From Afipia sp. (GTDB taxonomy: Bacteria > Pseudomonadota > Alphaproteobacteria > Rhizobiales > Xanthobacteraceae): a stretch of 64,000 bases of DNA. Both the position numbers and the translations under genes were made by a program. The stretch spans positions 283,282 through 347,281 of the forward strand of contig JANINQ010000003.1 in assembly GCA_024508675.1 (NCBI GenBank), given 5' to 3'. The notes under the pieces are model-generated. The model was not told the DNA's origin. It saw only the letters and a program-made list of their open reading frames with translations, and made no database searches. Shown piece by piece: positions 49,012-58,531 of this stretch. Within the stretch, counting starts at the first letter, position 1. The number at the start of each line of letters is the position of its first letter.

Positions 49012-49806
49012 ATGCTGGTCGACAGTCACTGCCATCTCGACTTTCCCGATTTTGCGGACGATCTCGACGCCATCGTGAAGCGTGCCGAGATGGCGGGCGT
49101 CGGCCGCATCGTCACGATCTCGACCCGCGTGCGGAAGCTCGATGGTCTGCTCGCGATCACGGACCGGTTTCCGAATGTCTATTGTTCGGTCGGCACGCAC
49201 CCGCATAACGCCGATGAGGAAGATGGCATCACGGCGGACGAATTGATCGCGCTGGCGAAGCACCCGAAAGTGGTGGCGCTGGGCGAAGCGGGGCTAGACA
49301 ACCATTACACCGACGGTTCGCCTGCGGCGCAGGAGCGGGGATTTCGCGCGCATATCACGGCAGCCCGCGCAACGGGCCTGCCGCTGGTGATTCACACGCG
49401 CGAAGCGGATGAGCGTTGCGGCGAAATCCTCGATGAGGAGATTGCCAAGGGGCCGTTCAAGGCGGTGTTGCATTGCTACACCGGCGGCCGGAACCTTGCG
49501 ATGAAAGCCGTCGCGCTCGGTTTGTCGATTTCCTTCACTGGCATTCTGACCTTCAAGAATTCGCAGGCGATCCGCGATATTGCGGCAGAACTGCCTGCGG
49601 ACCGCATCATGGTGGAGACAGACGCGCCGTATCTCGCGCCGGGGAAATATCGCGGCAAGCGCAACGAGCCATCCTTTGTCACCGAGACTGCGCGCGTGCT
49701 GGCGGAAACGCGCGGCGTGTCGGTTGACGAAATTGCGCGGCAGACCACGGAGAACTTCTTCCGGCTGTTTGACAAGGTGCCGCGCCCGGACGCGAAAGCC
49801 GCATGA
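49012..49806 (+). CDS. TatD family hydrolase
   Basis: MLVDSHCHLDFPDF; GEAGLDNHY; ETDAPYLAPGKYRGKRNEPSFV. Confidence 0.94.
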   Translation: MLVDSHCHLDFPDFADDLDAIVKRAEMAGVGRIVTISTRVRKLDGLLAITDRFPNVYCSVGTHPHNADEEDGITADELIALAKHPKVVALGEAGLDNHYTDGSPAAQERGFRAHITAARATGLPLVIHTREADERCGEILDEEIAKGPFKAVLHCYTGGRNLAMKAVALGLSISFTGILTFKNSQAIRDIAAELPADRIMVETDAPYLAPGKYRGKRNEPSFVTETARVLAETRGVSVDEIARQTTENFFRLFDKVPRPDAKAA

Positions 49807-50603
49807 CCGTCACGCTGACAATCCTCGGCTCCGGATCATCTGCCGGCGTGCCGCGGCCCGCGCTGGGTTGGGGTGCGTGCGATCCGAACAATCCGAAGAA
49901 CCGCCGCCGGCGCTGCTCGATGCTGGCGGAGAAGGCCGGTCCGAACGGCATCACGCGAGTGCTGATCGATACATCGCCGGACCTGCGTGAGCAGTTGATC
50001 GACGCGAACGTGGATCATCTCGACGCGGTGTTTCTCACTCATGAGCACGCCGATCAAACCCACGGCATTGATGACCTGCGCTCCGTGGTCCTGCATCAGC
50101 GCAGGCGCATTCCGGTCTATCTCAACAAGTCGACCGGCAAGGATATCCTCACGCGCTTTGCCTATTGCTTCGAGCAGGCGCCGGGCAGCGACTATCCCGC
50201 AATTCTTGAAAAGCGGTCGATCGAAGCGGGCGAAACGCAGAGCGTGGAGGGGAAGGGCGGTGCCCTCGCCCTGACCGCATTCATTCTTCAGCATGGCAAC
50301 ATTCCGGCGCTCGGCTATCGCATCGGCAACGCGGCCTATACGCCGGACCTCAACGACATTCCGCCCGAAAGTTTTCATGCGCTGGAAGGTCTCGATCTGT
50401 GGATCATCGACGCGTTGCGCTACGCGCAGCATCCGAGCCATTTCAGCCTCGACGACGCGCTGTCATGGATCGCGAAGTTCAGGCCGCGCAGGGCGGTCCT
50501 GACCAACCTGCATTCCGATCTCGATTACGACGTGCTGCAGGCGAAGCTGCCGCCGGGCGTTGAGGCTGGCTATGACGGCATGCGGCTGACGATCGAAGCC
50601 TGA
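49803..50603 (+). CDS. MBL-fold metallo-hydrolase (PhnP/RNase Z-like)
   Basis: LTILGSGSSAGVPRPALGWGACDPNNPKNRRRRCS; FLTHEHADQTHGIDDLR. Confidence 0.9.
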   Translation: MTVTLTILGSGSSAGVPRPALGWGACDPNNPKNRRRRCSMLAEKAGPNGITRVLIDTSPDLREQLIDANVDHLDAVFLTHEHADQTHGIDDLRSVVLHQRRRIPVYLNKSTGKDILTRFAYCFEQAPGSDYPAILEKRSIEAGETQSVEGKGGALALTAFILQHGNIPALGYRIGNAAYTPDLNDIPPESFHALEGLDLWIIDALRYAQHPSHFSLDDALSWIAKFRPRRAVLTNLHSDLDYDVLQAKLPPGVEAGYDGMRLTIEA

Positions 50604-50607
50604 CGCT

Positions 50608-52254
50608 TCAGGCCGAGATCGCTTTCGCCGAATTGACCTGATCGCGTAGGGCGAACTTCTGGATCTTGCCGGTGGATGTCTTCGGGATTGAGCCGAACAC
50701 GACTGCCTTTGGCGACTTGAATCCCGGCAGGACGCTTTTGCAGTAGGCCAGGATTTCGGCTTCCGTCGCGCTGGCGCCATCCTTCAGTTCGACAAACGCG
50801 CAGGGCACCTCGCCCCATTTCGGGTCCGGCTTGGCAACCACGGCCGCAAACAGAATGGCTGGATGCTTGTAAAGCACGTCTTCAACTTCCACGGACGAGA
50901 TGTTTTCGCCGCCCGAGATGATGATGTCCTTCGAGCGGTCCTTGATGATGACGTAGCCATCCTTGTCGAGCACGCCGAGATCGCCGGTGTGAAACCATCC
51001 ACCTTCGAAGGCTTCCTTGGTGGCCTTTTCGTTCTTCAGATAGCCCTTCATCACGATGTTGCCGCGGAACATGACCTCGCCGATGGTTTCGCCATCGCGC
51101 GGCACTTGGCGCATCGTCTCCGGATCGAGCACGGTGACGGCTTCCTGGAGCGGATAGGGCACGCCCTGCCTGCGCTTGAGCTGCGCCCGCTCCTCGGCCG
51201 ACAGATCGTCCCAGCCGGGCTGCTCGGCGCAGACCGAGGCGGGGCCATAAACTTCGGTCAACCCATAGACATGGGTCAGCTTGATCCCGATGCTTTCGGC
51301 GCCCTCGAGCACGGCCACTGGCGGCGCTGCGCCGGCGATCAGTCCGACCACGGGCTTTGCTGATTTGCTCTTTGGCGCACTAGGTGCGTTGATCAGCGTG
51401 TTGTAGACGATCGGCGCGCCGCACATGTGGGTCACGCCGTGCTTGGGGATCAGCTCGAAGATCTTCGCCGGATCGACCTTGCGCAGGCAGACGTTGACGC
51501 CTGCGGAAGCCGCAATGGTCCATGGGAAGCACCAGCCGTTGCAATGGAACATCGGCAGGGTCCAGAGATAGATCGGATGGGTGCCGAGGCCGCCTGCAAG
51601 GATATTGCTGACCGCGTTCAGATACGCGCCGCGATAGTGCGTGACGACGCCTTTCGGATTGCCGGTCGTGCCGGAGGTGTAACCCAGAGCAATGGCGTCC
51701 CATTCGTCTTCGGGCTTGAGCCACACGAACTCCGGGTCGCCCGAGGTGACCGCTGCCTCGTACTCGATTTCACCGATGCGCTTGCCGCCATCGAAGGCGG
51801 CGTCATCCACATCGATCACAATCGGTTTCGGACCTTTGATCAGGCTCAGCGCATCGGAAATCACGCCGCTGAATTCCGGGTCGACCAGAATGATTTTGGC
51901 GCCGCCATGGTCGAGCTGGAATGCAATGGACGCTGCGTCGAGCCGGATGTTCAGCGCGTTCAGAACCGCGCCGGCCATAGGCACGGCAAAATGAAGCTCG
52001 TTCATCGCCGGAATGTTCGGCAGCATCGCTGCGACTGTGTCACCGCGCTGGATGCCGCGCGTCGCCAGAAACGATGCAAAGCGCTTGCAGCGTTCAAAGG
52101 TCTGGGCCCATGTGAACGTGCGGCTTTCGTAGACGGCACTGGTATGGTTTGGATAAACGCTGGCGCTGCGAACGAGGAAGCTCAGCGGCGACAGGGGCAC
52201 GTAGTTGGCCGCGTTCTTGTCGAGACCGATGCTGTAGTGGCCCTGGCTGGTCAT
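50608..52254 (-). CDS. Acyl-CoA synthetase (AMP-binding)
   Basis: IALGYTSGTTGNPKGVVTHYRGAYLNA; HTGDLGVLDKDGYVIIKDRSKDIIISGGENISSVEVE. Confidence 0.93.
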   Translation of the reverse strand: MTSQGHYSIGLDKNAANYVPLSPLSFLVRSASVYPNHTSAVYESRTFTWAQTFERCKRFASFLATRGIQRGDTVAAMLPNIPAMNELHFAVPMAGAVLNALNIRLDAASIAFQLDHGGAKIILVDPEFSGVISDALSLIKGPKPIVIDVDDAAFDGGKRIGEIEYEAAVTSGDPEFVWLKPEDEWDAIALGYTSGTTGNPKGVVTHYRGAYLNAVSNILAGGLGTHPIYLWTLPMFHCNGWCFPWTIAASAGVNVCLRKVDPAKIFELIPKHGVTHMCGAPIVYNTLINAPSAPKSKSAKPVVGLIAGAAPPVAVLEGAESIGIKLTHVYGLTEVYGPASVCAEQPGWDDLSAEERAQLKRRQGVPYPLQEAVTVLDPETMRQVPRDGETIGEVMFRGNIVMKGYLKNEKATKEAFEGGWFHTGDLGVLDKDGYVIIKDRSKDIIISGGENISSVEVEDVLYKHPAILFAAVVAKPDPKWGEVPCAFVELKDGASATEAEILAYCKSVLPGFKSPKAVVFGSIPKTSTGKIQKFALRDQVNSAKAISA

Positions 52255-52473
52255 CGCGCAAACTCCCGGATTGTCAGATCGTCTTTCAATCAGGTTCTAC
52301 AGCCCGAACCCATGAGGTCAATTGCAGCGGCAAAGGACGGCAAATCATTCTCCGCGAAGAGCCATTTGGAGCATGAGACCGGACTGCAAATCCATGCGCT
52401 GAAATCCAGATAAAACCCGTGATATTTCGATCATTTTATCGGAAATTTGATCGATCATATTGAAAAGACTTCT

Positions 52474-52496
52474 GTATATTACATTCCATAATATAC
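52474..52496. promoter_or_regulatory. Inverted repeat GTATATT-N9-AATATAC, candidate operator upstream of the acyl-CoA synthetase
   Basis: Perfect 7-bp arms in a locally AT-rich region; a second IR TCGATCA-N14-TGATCGA lies at 52427-52454. Confidence 0.5.
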
Positions 52497-52557
52497 CTTA
52501 TGCGAATATTGGATATGGGTGACGCACCTTAGGCGAGCGCCGCCCTGACGCTCCCAG

Positions 52558-54153
52558 TCAGGCGCCTTGCAGCCTTACAATGACGCCCTCGGAGCCTCGC
52601 AGCGCCACCGTGCTGTCGGTGAGTTCGCCTTCACGATCCATGAAGGTCGACAACAGAATGCGCCCCGGCCAGCGTGATGCATCGAACGAGTCCGGCGCAC
52701 ATCCCACGTTCAGGATGATCAGTACGCGCTGGCCTCGATATTCCCGCACGTAAGCCAGCAGATCGCCTGTTGCTTCGACCGGCTTGTAATCACCAAGCGC
52801 AAGCTCCGGCATTGCCCGCCGCAGCGCAGTCAGCGCGCAGTACAGGCTCAGCATGGATGCAGGATTGTCAGCTTGGGCCGTCGCATTACACAAGGTCAAA
52901 TTCGGTCCCAGCGGTAGCCATGGCTCGCCGGTACTAAAGCCACCGTGGCGTGTCGAATCCCATCGCATCGGTGTGCGGCAGCCATCGCGGCCAAGGCCGA
53001 GGCCGGGCAGATTTCTCTCCCACGGGTCCCTCACCTGATCCGGCGCGATTTCGGCCTGCGGCATGCCGATCTCATCGCCATAGTAAAGCGTCGGCGTGCC
53101 GCGAAGCGTCAGCAGCAGCATCGCCGCGACTCGCGCCTGATCGTCGCCAATGCGGCTGGCGATCCGTGGGCGGTCGTGATTGCCCAACACCCAATTCGGC
53201 CACGCACCCCGAGGCAGCGCGGCCTCGTAGTCATTGATCAGACGGGCGATGCCCTGCGCGTTCCATGGCGCGGAGATCAGAGAAAAGTTGAATGGTAAAT
53301 GCGCGCCGGCGAGATTCTGTCCGTAGTAAGCCACGAGCTTCTCGGGCGGCAGATAGATCTCGCCTATCAGCACACGATCGTTGAACTCCTCGACCACGCG
53401 CCGCAACTCAGCGACGACATCATGAACTTCAGGCCGGTCCGTCGAATAGATCGGGAGCAACTGCTGATATGGTTGCTGGCCCGGCACATAATCCGGGTTC
53501 GCCGGATTATCGCGTAGCTGTTCGTCCTTGATGAGATGCCACATCACGTCGACACGAAAGCCATCCACGCCGCGCCGCAGCCAGAACCGCATCACGTCAT
53601 GGATAGCCTTCCTCACCTGTGGATTGCGCCAGTTGAGATCGGGCTGCGAACGGAGAAATGCGTGATAGTAGAATTGGCCCGTTGCCTGATCGAACTCCCA
53701 TGAACTGCCGCCGAATTCGGAGAGCCAGTTGTTGGGAGGCACGCCCTCGCCGCGTTCATCGCGCCAGATGTACCAGTCACGCTTGGGATTCTCGCGCGAG
53801 CTGCGGCTCTCGATGAACCACGGGTGCTGGTCGGAGGTATGATTGGGCACGAGGTCGAGAATGACTTTCAGTCCCTGCCCGTGAGCCGCCTTCACCAGCG
53901 CATCGAAATCCTCAAGCGTTCCGAACAGCGGGTCGATCCCGGTATAGTCGGAGATGTCGTATCCGAAGTCTTCCATGGGCGACGGGAAGATTGGCGACAG
54001 CCAGAGGGCATCGGCTCCAAGGTCCGCGAGGTAAGGCAGGCGTTCGATGATGCCGGGCAAGTCCCCTATGCCATCGCCGTTCGCATCCTGAAACGACCGC
54101 GGATAGACTTGATACAGGATGCCGGATTTCCACCAGGGCGTGTTTTCGTACAT
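52558..54153 (-). CDS. GH13 alpha-glucosidase / alpha-amylase family protein
   Basis: WWKSGILYQVYPRSFQDANGDGIGDLPGIIERLPYLADLGADALWLSPIFPSPMEDFGYDISDYTGIDPLFGTLEDFDALV; GFRVDVMWH. Start at 54153 preferred. Confidence 0.93.
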   Translation of the reverse strand: MYENTPWWKSGILYQVYPRSFQDANGDGIGDLPGIIERLPYLADLGADALWLSPIFPSPMEDFGYDISDYTGIDPLFGTLEDFDALVKAAHGQGLKVILDLVPNHTSDQHPWFIESRSSRENPKRDWYIWRDERGEGVPPNNWLSEFGGSSWEFDQATGQFYYHAFLRSQPDLNWRNPQVRKAIHDVMRFWLRRGVDGFRVDVMWHLIKDEQLRDNPANPDYVPGQQPYQQLLPIYSTDRPEVHDVVAELRRVVEEFNDRVLIGEIYLPPEKLVAYYGQNLAGAHLPFNFSLISAPWNAQGIARLINDYEAALPRGAWPNWVLGNHDRPRIASRIGDDQARVAAMLLLTLRGTPTLYYGDEIGMPQAEIAPDQVRDPWERNLPGLGLGRDGCRTPMRWDSTRHGGFSTGEPWLPLGPNLTLCNATAQADNPASMLSLYCALTALRRAMPELALGDYKPVEATGDLLAYVREYRGQRVLIILNVGCAPDSFDASRWPGRILLSTFMDREGELTDSTVALRGSEGVIVRLQGA

Positions 54154-54595
54154 GCAGCTCGGGCACCGGATGCGGCAAGGGTGATTACCGCCCGGAACCA
54201 TATCACCGGGGTCATGACAGTTTGTCTCAGCCGGATGTTGCGGCGCGGTCAACAAGCGACTGTTTTGATATACCGCTAAGTGTATCCATCTGCTGGACAA
54301 TCACGGACCCGTGATTCGCAGGAAGCCGTTTAGTCACCCGGCAAAGGTCGTCCAAGGGCCCCAACCTTGCTTCAATGCTGGCGATTGTGGGAAATAAAAC
54401 CTAGCTTTCTAGCCGCAATTACGTGATTGCAGAGGCAGAAACCGGCATTTACATACCTCTGTGACGCCCAGGCGTTGCCCTACAGCCACAGTTTCCAAGA
54501 CTCGAATTGACCGTAGTTTTAATGCCTTAGGCGGCATGCTAGGGTTTTGTGTTTTTACAATTTGTTAAACTTTGGGCGGCTGGGGGATTTTTATA

Positions 54596-56143
54596 ATGCG
54601 TTCATTAGCGTTTGCTGCTTCGACGCTTGTGCTCAGTTGTTCCCTTGCACATGGCCAGTCAGCGTTTTTCATCAACGACGCTCTCAAGCAAGCGATGGCG
54701 ACCAACCCCGGTGTTGGCGAAGCTGCGGCCAACCGCCGCGCAACTGAGTCCGAATTGAGGCAGCAGCAATCGACTCTACTTCCGCAGGTTCGTGTTGAAG
54801 CGCGCGTTGGACCGGAAAAATTCAATCAGCAGATTGTTCCGGCCCCGCTGGGCAATGATACCTGGAGAAACGGCCGGGACGTATCGGTGGTCGGTCGTCA
54901 GCTGGTTTTCGACGGATTCACCTCGCTGAACGAGATCTGGCGTCAGTCTGCGCGCGTCAGCGCGGCTGCCGCTCGTGTTCATGAACGAACCGAGCTTTTG
55001 GCTCTCGACGCGGCGGAAGCCTATATCGACATCATTCGGTATCAGCGGCTGATTTCCATCGCGGAAGACAACGTCAGGGTTCACCGGTCGTTGTTTGGCA
55101 ACGTGCAGGCCCGCTTCAAGGGCGGCCGCGCGGGCGAAGGCGATCTTGAGCAGACCCGTGAGCGTGTTGAAAACGCAGTGGCCGCTCTCGCCGGCTTCCG
55201 CCAGAACCTCGATGAGGCGCGCGCGAAATATCGGAAGACTGTTGGTCTGGAACCCTACAACTTGCGGAACCCGACCCGCCTTCCCGGCCTTCCCGCCACG
55301 AAGGATGAATCGCTCGCGGTCGCGATCAAGTTCAATCCTACCATCAAGGCTGCCGAAGCAGATGCGCGCGCGGCCAAATATGCCTTCCGGAGCACCTCCG
55401 GTGCTTTCGTGCCGAACGTCTATCTTGAAGGCCGTGCCTCGACTGGCACCGACGCGAATGGCTATGTCGGCAAGCGCGACGACATCAGCGGCAAGGTTGT
55501 CGTGAGCTGGGACGTGTTCCGCGGTGGCCAGGATACGTGGCGCCGCAACGAAATGGCGGAGCGCTATGTCGAGGGAACGATGCGTCACGCGCGCCTGCAG
55601 CGCGACGCCGTGGAGTCGATCGACAAGGCCTGGGCTGCCCGGACACTGACCGCAGATCGAATTGCTGCGCTCAATCGCCAGATCGCTTCTGATCGCAAGG
55701 TGATCACCTCGTACCAGAAAGAGTATGAACTGGGACAGCGCTCGCTGGTCGACCTGCTGAACGGCCAGAACCAGCTCTTCAACGGGTTCATCTCCCTGAT
55801 TTCCGCTCAGAGCGTCGCCATTTTCGCCGACTATCAGCTCCTTGCTGCGATGGGCAACCTTATCGAGTACGTGAAGGCGCCGCCGCCGGCCGATGCGATC
55901 CCACTGGAAGCTGAGCCGTTTGGCCTTTTCCCGACCAAACTGCCTCCGATCATCCTGCACGATCCTGTTACCGGACCTGAGCCCCTGCCCGTCAAGCGCG
56001 CCGCACCTGTTCCGGCCCTGAATTATGCCTCGGCTGGCCGCGATGGTTTCGCGACGCAGAGCGATACTTTTGCCAGCCGTTGGCAGGGATCAAATCCCGC
56101 GCAGGAGTTGATCGACGCGGCGTCAAAGTGGCCGGTTAGGTAA
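54596..56143 (+). CDS. TolC family outer membrane protein
   Basis: Signal peptide; ALKQAMATNPGVGEAAANRRATESELRQQQSTLLPQVRVEARVG; outer membrane efflux protein layout. Confidence 0.92.
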   Translation: MRSLAFAASTLVLSCSLAHGQSAFFINDALKQAMATNPGVGEAAANRRATESELRQQQSTLLPQVRVEARVGPEKFNQQIVPAPLGNDTWRNGRDVSVVGRQLVFDGFTSLNEIWRQSARVSAAAARVHERTELLALDAAEAYIDIIRYQRLISIAEDNVRVHRSLFGNVQARFKGGRAGEGDLEQTRERVENAVAALAGFRQNLDEARAKYRKTVGLEPYNLRNPTRLPGLPATKDESLAVAIKFNPTIKAAEADARAAKYAFRSTSGAFVPNVYLEGRASTGTDANGYVGKRDDISGKVVVSWDVFRGGQDTWRRNEMAERYVEGTMRHARLQRDAVESIDKAWAARTLTADRIAALNRQIASDRKVITSYQKEYELGQRSLVDLLNGQNQLFNGFISLISAQSVAIFADYQLLAAMGNLIEYVKAPPPADAIPLEAEPFGLFPTKLPPIILHDPVTGPEPLPVKRAAPVPALNYASAGRDGFATQSDTFASRWQGSNPAQELIDAASKWPVR

Positions 56144-56176
56144 ATATACCTCGACTGCCGCATCTTGGTGTTTTGA

Positions 56177-56220
56177 CAGGACAACGCACCAGCCAAGGTG
56201 GCGGCGTTAATGTTGTCCTG
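56177..56220 (+). other. Nested hairpin CAGGACAAC-N26-GTTGTCCTG between tolC-like and T1SS ABC genes
   Basis: Perfect 9-bp outer arms and inner CACC-AGCCAA-GGTG; no U tract. Confidence 0.65.
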
Positions 56221-56311
56221 CCGTATTAGCCTTAATCCTAAGGTTTTTACGTATTGACCCGCGCACGATTTATGATGGCCGTACGATCCCATAATCAGAG
56301 CCGCGATCAAC

Positions 56312-58531
56312 ATGGACACCGTTGCCAGTCGAAATTCGGCGGAGGCCAATAGCGCCGCCGATGTAAGGTCCATGAAGGATCCGCTCGCGGACGCTCTCAT
56401 CTGTCTTGCAGCTTTTCATGGACGCGCCATCAGCCGCGATGCGCTGATCGCCGGCCTGCCTATCGTCAACGGCCGGCTGACCGCAGCTCTGATGGAGCGC
56501 GCCGGAACAAGAGCCGGACTTGAGGTCGAACCGGTCAGACGTGCGCTCGCAGACATTCCGGCCCTGGTCTTGCCGGCTATCCTTGTGACCAAGGACGGCA
56601 TCCCTCTTATTTTAAGCTCTCTCGATGATGTGGGGCAGATCGCCCGTATCATCGATCCCGCGAAGCCTGGAAGTACGAAAACTGTTCAGCTTGCGGAACT
56701 CGCGGCCCGTTATTCAGGCTATGCCTTCTTTGCCAAACCGGCGGCCACGGCGGATGCGCGAACGGTCGCTGCAGGCGATCTCCCGCAAAGTCACTGGTTC
56801 TGGTCGGTTGTCCGCAGGTTCGGCTCCAACTACGGGCATGTGGCCCTCGCCGCATTGCTGGTGAACATGCTCGCGCTCGCAGCGCCCCTGTTCACGATGA
56901 ATGTGTATGACCGCGTGGTTCCGAACGGCGCGGTCCCCTCGTTGATCGCCCTAAGTGTCGGCCTTGGCCTCGCGATCGTTTTTGATTTTGTCATCCGCAT
57001 TGTTCGCAGCCGGATTGTGGATCTGACCGGCAAGAAGATCGACGTTGTCCTCGCGGCCAACATCTTCGAGCACATGCTTTCGGTGAAGATGGCGAACAGG
57101 CCCACCTCGGTTGGCATTCTCGCCAACCAGATGAGGGATTTCGACTCGGTCCGCGAATTTTTCACGTCGGGAACTGTGGTTGCAGCGACCGACTTGTTCT
57201 TCGCCATCATCTTTATCGGCATCCTGTTCATCATCGCAGGCCCCCTCGCCTGGATTCCGCTGTTGATGCTGCCGATTGTGATCGGAACCGGATTCATTCT
57301 GCAGCGGCCGCTCGATCGCGCGATGAAACGGTTGCAGGCTGAATCGTCAGCACGGCACGGCGTGCTGATTGAGTCGTTGTCAGGCATCGAGACTATTCGC
57401 GCTGCAGGTGCGGAATCCCGCATGCAGACGGCGTGGGAGCGATCGGTTGCCGCCACGGCACGTTCCGGTGAAGACGTTCACTTCTGGTCGTCGCTGGCGC
57501 TCACGATCTCCAGCTCGGCCCAGCAGATCACCAGCATGCTGCTCGTGGTGATCGGTGTCTTCCTGATCCTCGACGGCAAGATCACGATGGGTGCGCTGGT
57601 GGCCGCGAATATGCTCTCCGGCCGTGTTCTGGCGCCGATATCCAGTCTTGCGGCGGTCATTACCCGCGCGACGCAGACCATGAGCGCGTTGCGTTCGATC
57701 GATCGCCTGATGTCGCTCGAGCGGGAGCGCCCGCCGGGACGTGCCTATGTTTCGCGCAAGATCGAAAAAGGCGCGGTCAGCTTTGAAAATGTCAGCTTCC
57801 GCTATCCGGGGTCCAAGGAAAGCGCGCTTGAGAATATCTCCTTCAAGATTGCACCGGGAGAGCGGGTTGCCATCATTGGCCGGGTAGGTTCGGGAAAAAC
57901 CACGGTCGGGCGCCTTCTCTCTGGTTTCTATGAGCCGCTCGAAGGCAGCATTGCGATCGACGGCATCGACTCGCGGCAATACGATCCAGCGGATTTGCGG
58001 TCGGGCATCGGCTTTGTGATGCAGGACACGGATCTGTTCTTCGGCAAGCTCCGCGACAACATCACGCTCGGACGACCCTCTGCCACCGACGAAGAAGTGA
58101 TCGAAGTCGCCCGTCTGTCGGGGGTCGAGCAATTCATCGCGGGGCATCCGCTCGGCTATGACATGCCCGTCGCCGAAGGTGGACGAAGCCTCTCCGGCGG
58201 TCAGAAGCAGGCAATCGGTCTGGCGCGCGCCATGATCCGCAAGCCCAAGATCATGTTCATGGATGAGCCGACCGCGCATTTCGACGTGCGAAGCGAGACC
58301 GAGTTTCTCGAACGCCTGAAATCAATCGCGAAGTCGGAGATGACCGTCATCGTCTCGACCCATCGGCCGTCCCTCCTCTCTCTTGTCAATCGTATCCTTG
58401 TGTTCGAACGCGGCAGGCTTGTCGCAGATGGGCCGCGCGAGGCGATCATCGCAAGTCTCCAGGCCGGCGCGAAACGCACAGAGCCAACGAAGTTTGAGCA
58501 TCCAGCCGTGAAGTCCAATGCAGCAATCTGA
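56312..58531 (+). CDS. Type I secretion permease/ATPase with degenerate C39-like N-terminal domain (LapB/HlyB-like)
   Basis: PLFTMNVYDRVVPNGAVPSLIALSVG; Walker A GRVGSGKTTVGRLLSGFYEPLEGSIAIDG; GGRSLSGGQKQAIGLARAMIRKPKIMFMDEPTAHFD. Confidence 0.92.
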   Translation: MDTVASRNSAEANSAADVRSMKDPLADALICLAAFHGRAISRDALIAGLPIVNGRLTAALMERAGTRAGLEVEPVRRALADIPALVLPAILVTKDGIPLILSSLDDVGQIARIIDPAKPGSTKTVQLAELAARYSGYAFFAKPAATADARTVAAGDLPQSHWFWSVVRRFGSNYGHVALAALLVNMLALAAPLFTMNVYDRVVPNGAVPSLIALSVGLGLAIVFDFVIRIVRSRIVDLTGKKIDVVLAANIFEHMLSVKMANRPTSVGILANQMRDFDSVREFFTSGTVVAATDLFFAIIFIGILFIIAGPLAWIPLLMLPIVIGTGFILQRPLDRAMKRLQAESSARHGVLIESLSGIETIRAAGAESRMQTAWERSVAATARSGEDVHFWSSLALTISSSAQQITSMLLVVIGVFLILDGKITMGALVAANMLSGRVLAPISSLAAVITRATQTMSALRSIDRLMSLERERPPGRAYVSRKIEKGAVSFENVSFRYPGSKESALENISFKIAPGERVAIIGRVGSGKTTVGRLLSGFYEPLEGSIAIDGIDSRQYDPADLRSGIGFVMQDTDLFFGKLRDNITLGRPSATDEEVIEVARLSGVEQFIAGHPLGYDMPVAEGGRSLSGGQKQAIGLARAMIRKPKIMFMDEPTAHFDVRSETEFLERLKSIAKSEMTVIVSTHRPSLLSLVNRILVFERGRLVADGPREAIIASLQAGAKRTEPTKFEHPAVKSNAAI

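Noticed and set aside
54522-54537. ATGCC-N6-GGCAT inverted repeat upstream of the tolC-like gene
   Set aside because: Only 5-bp arms; expected by chance in a window of this size, not strong enough to report.
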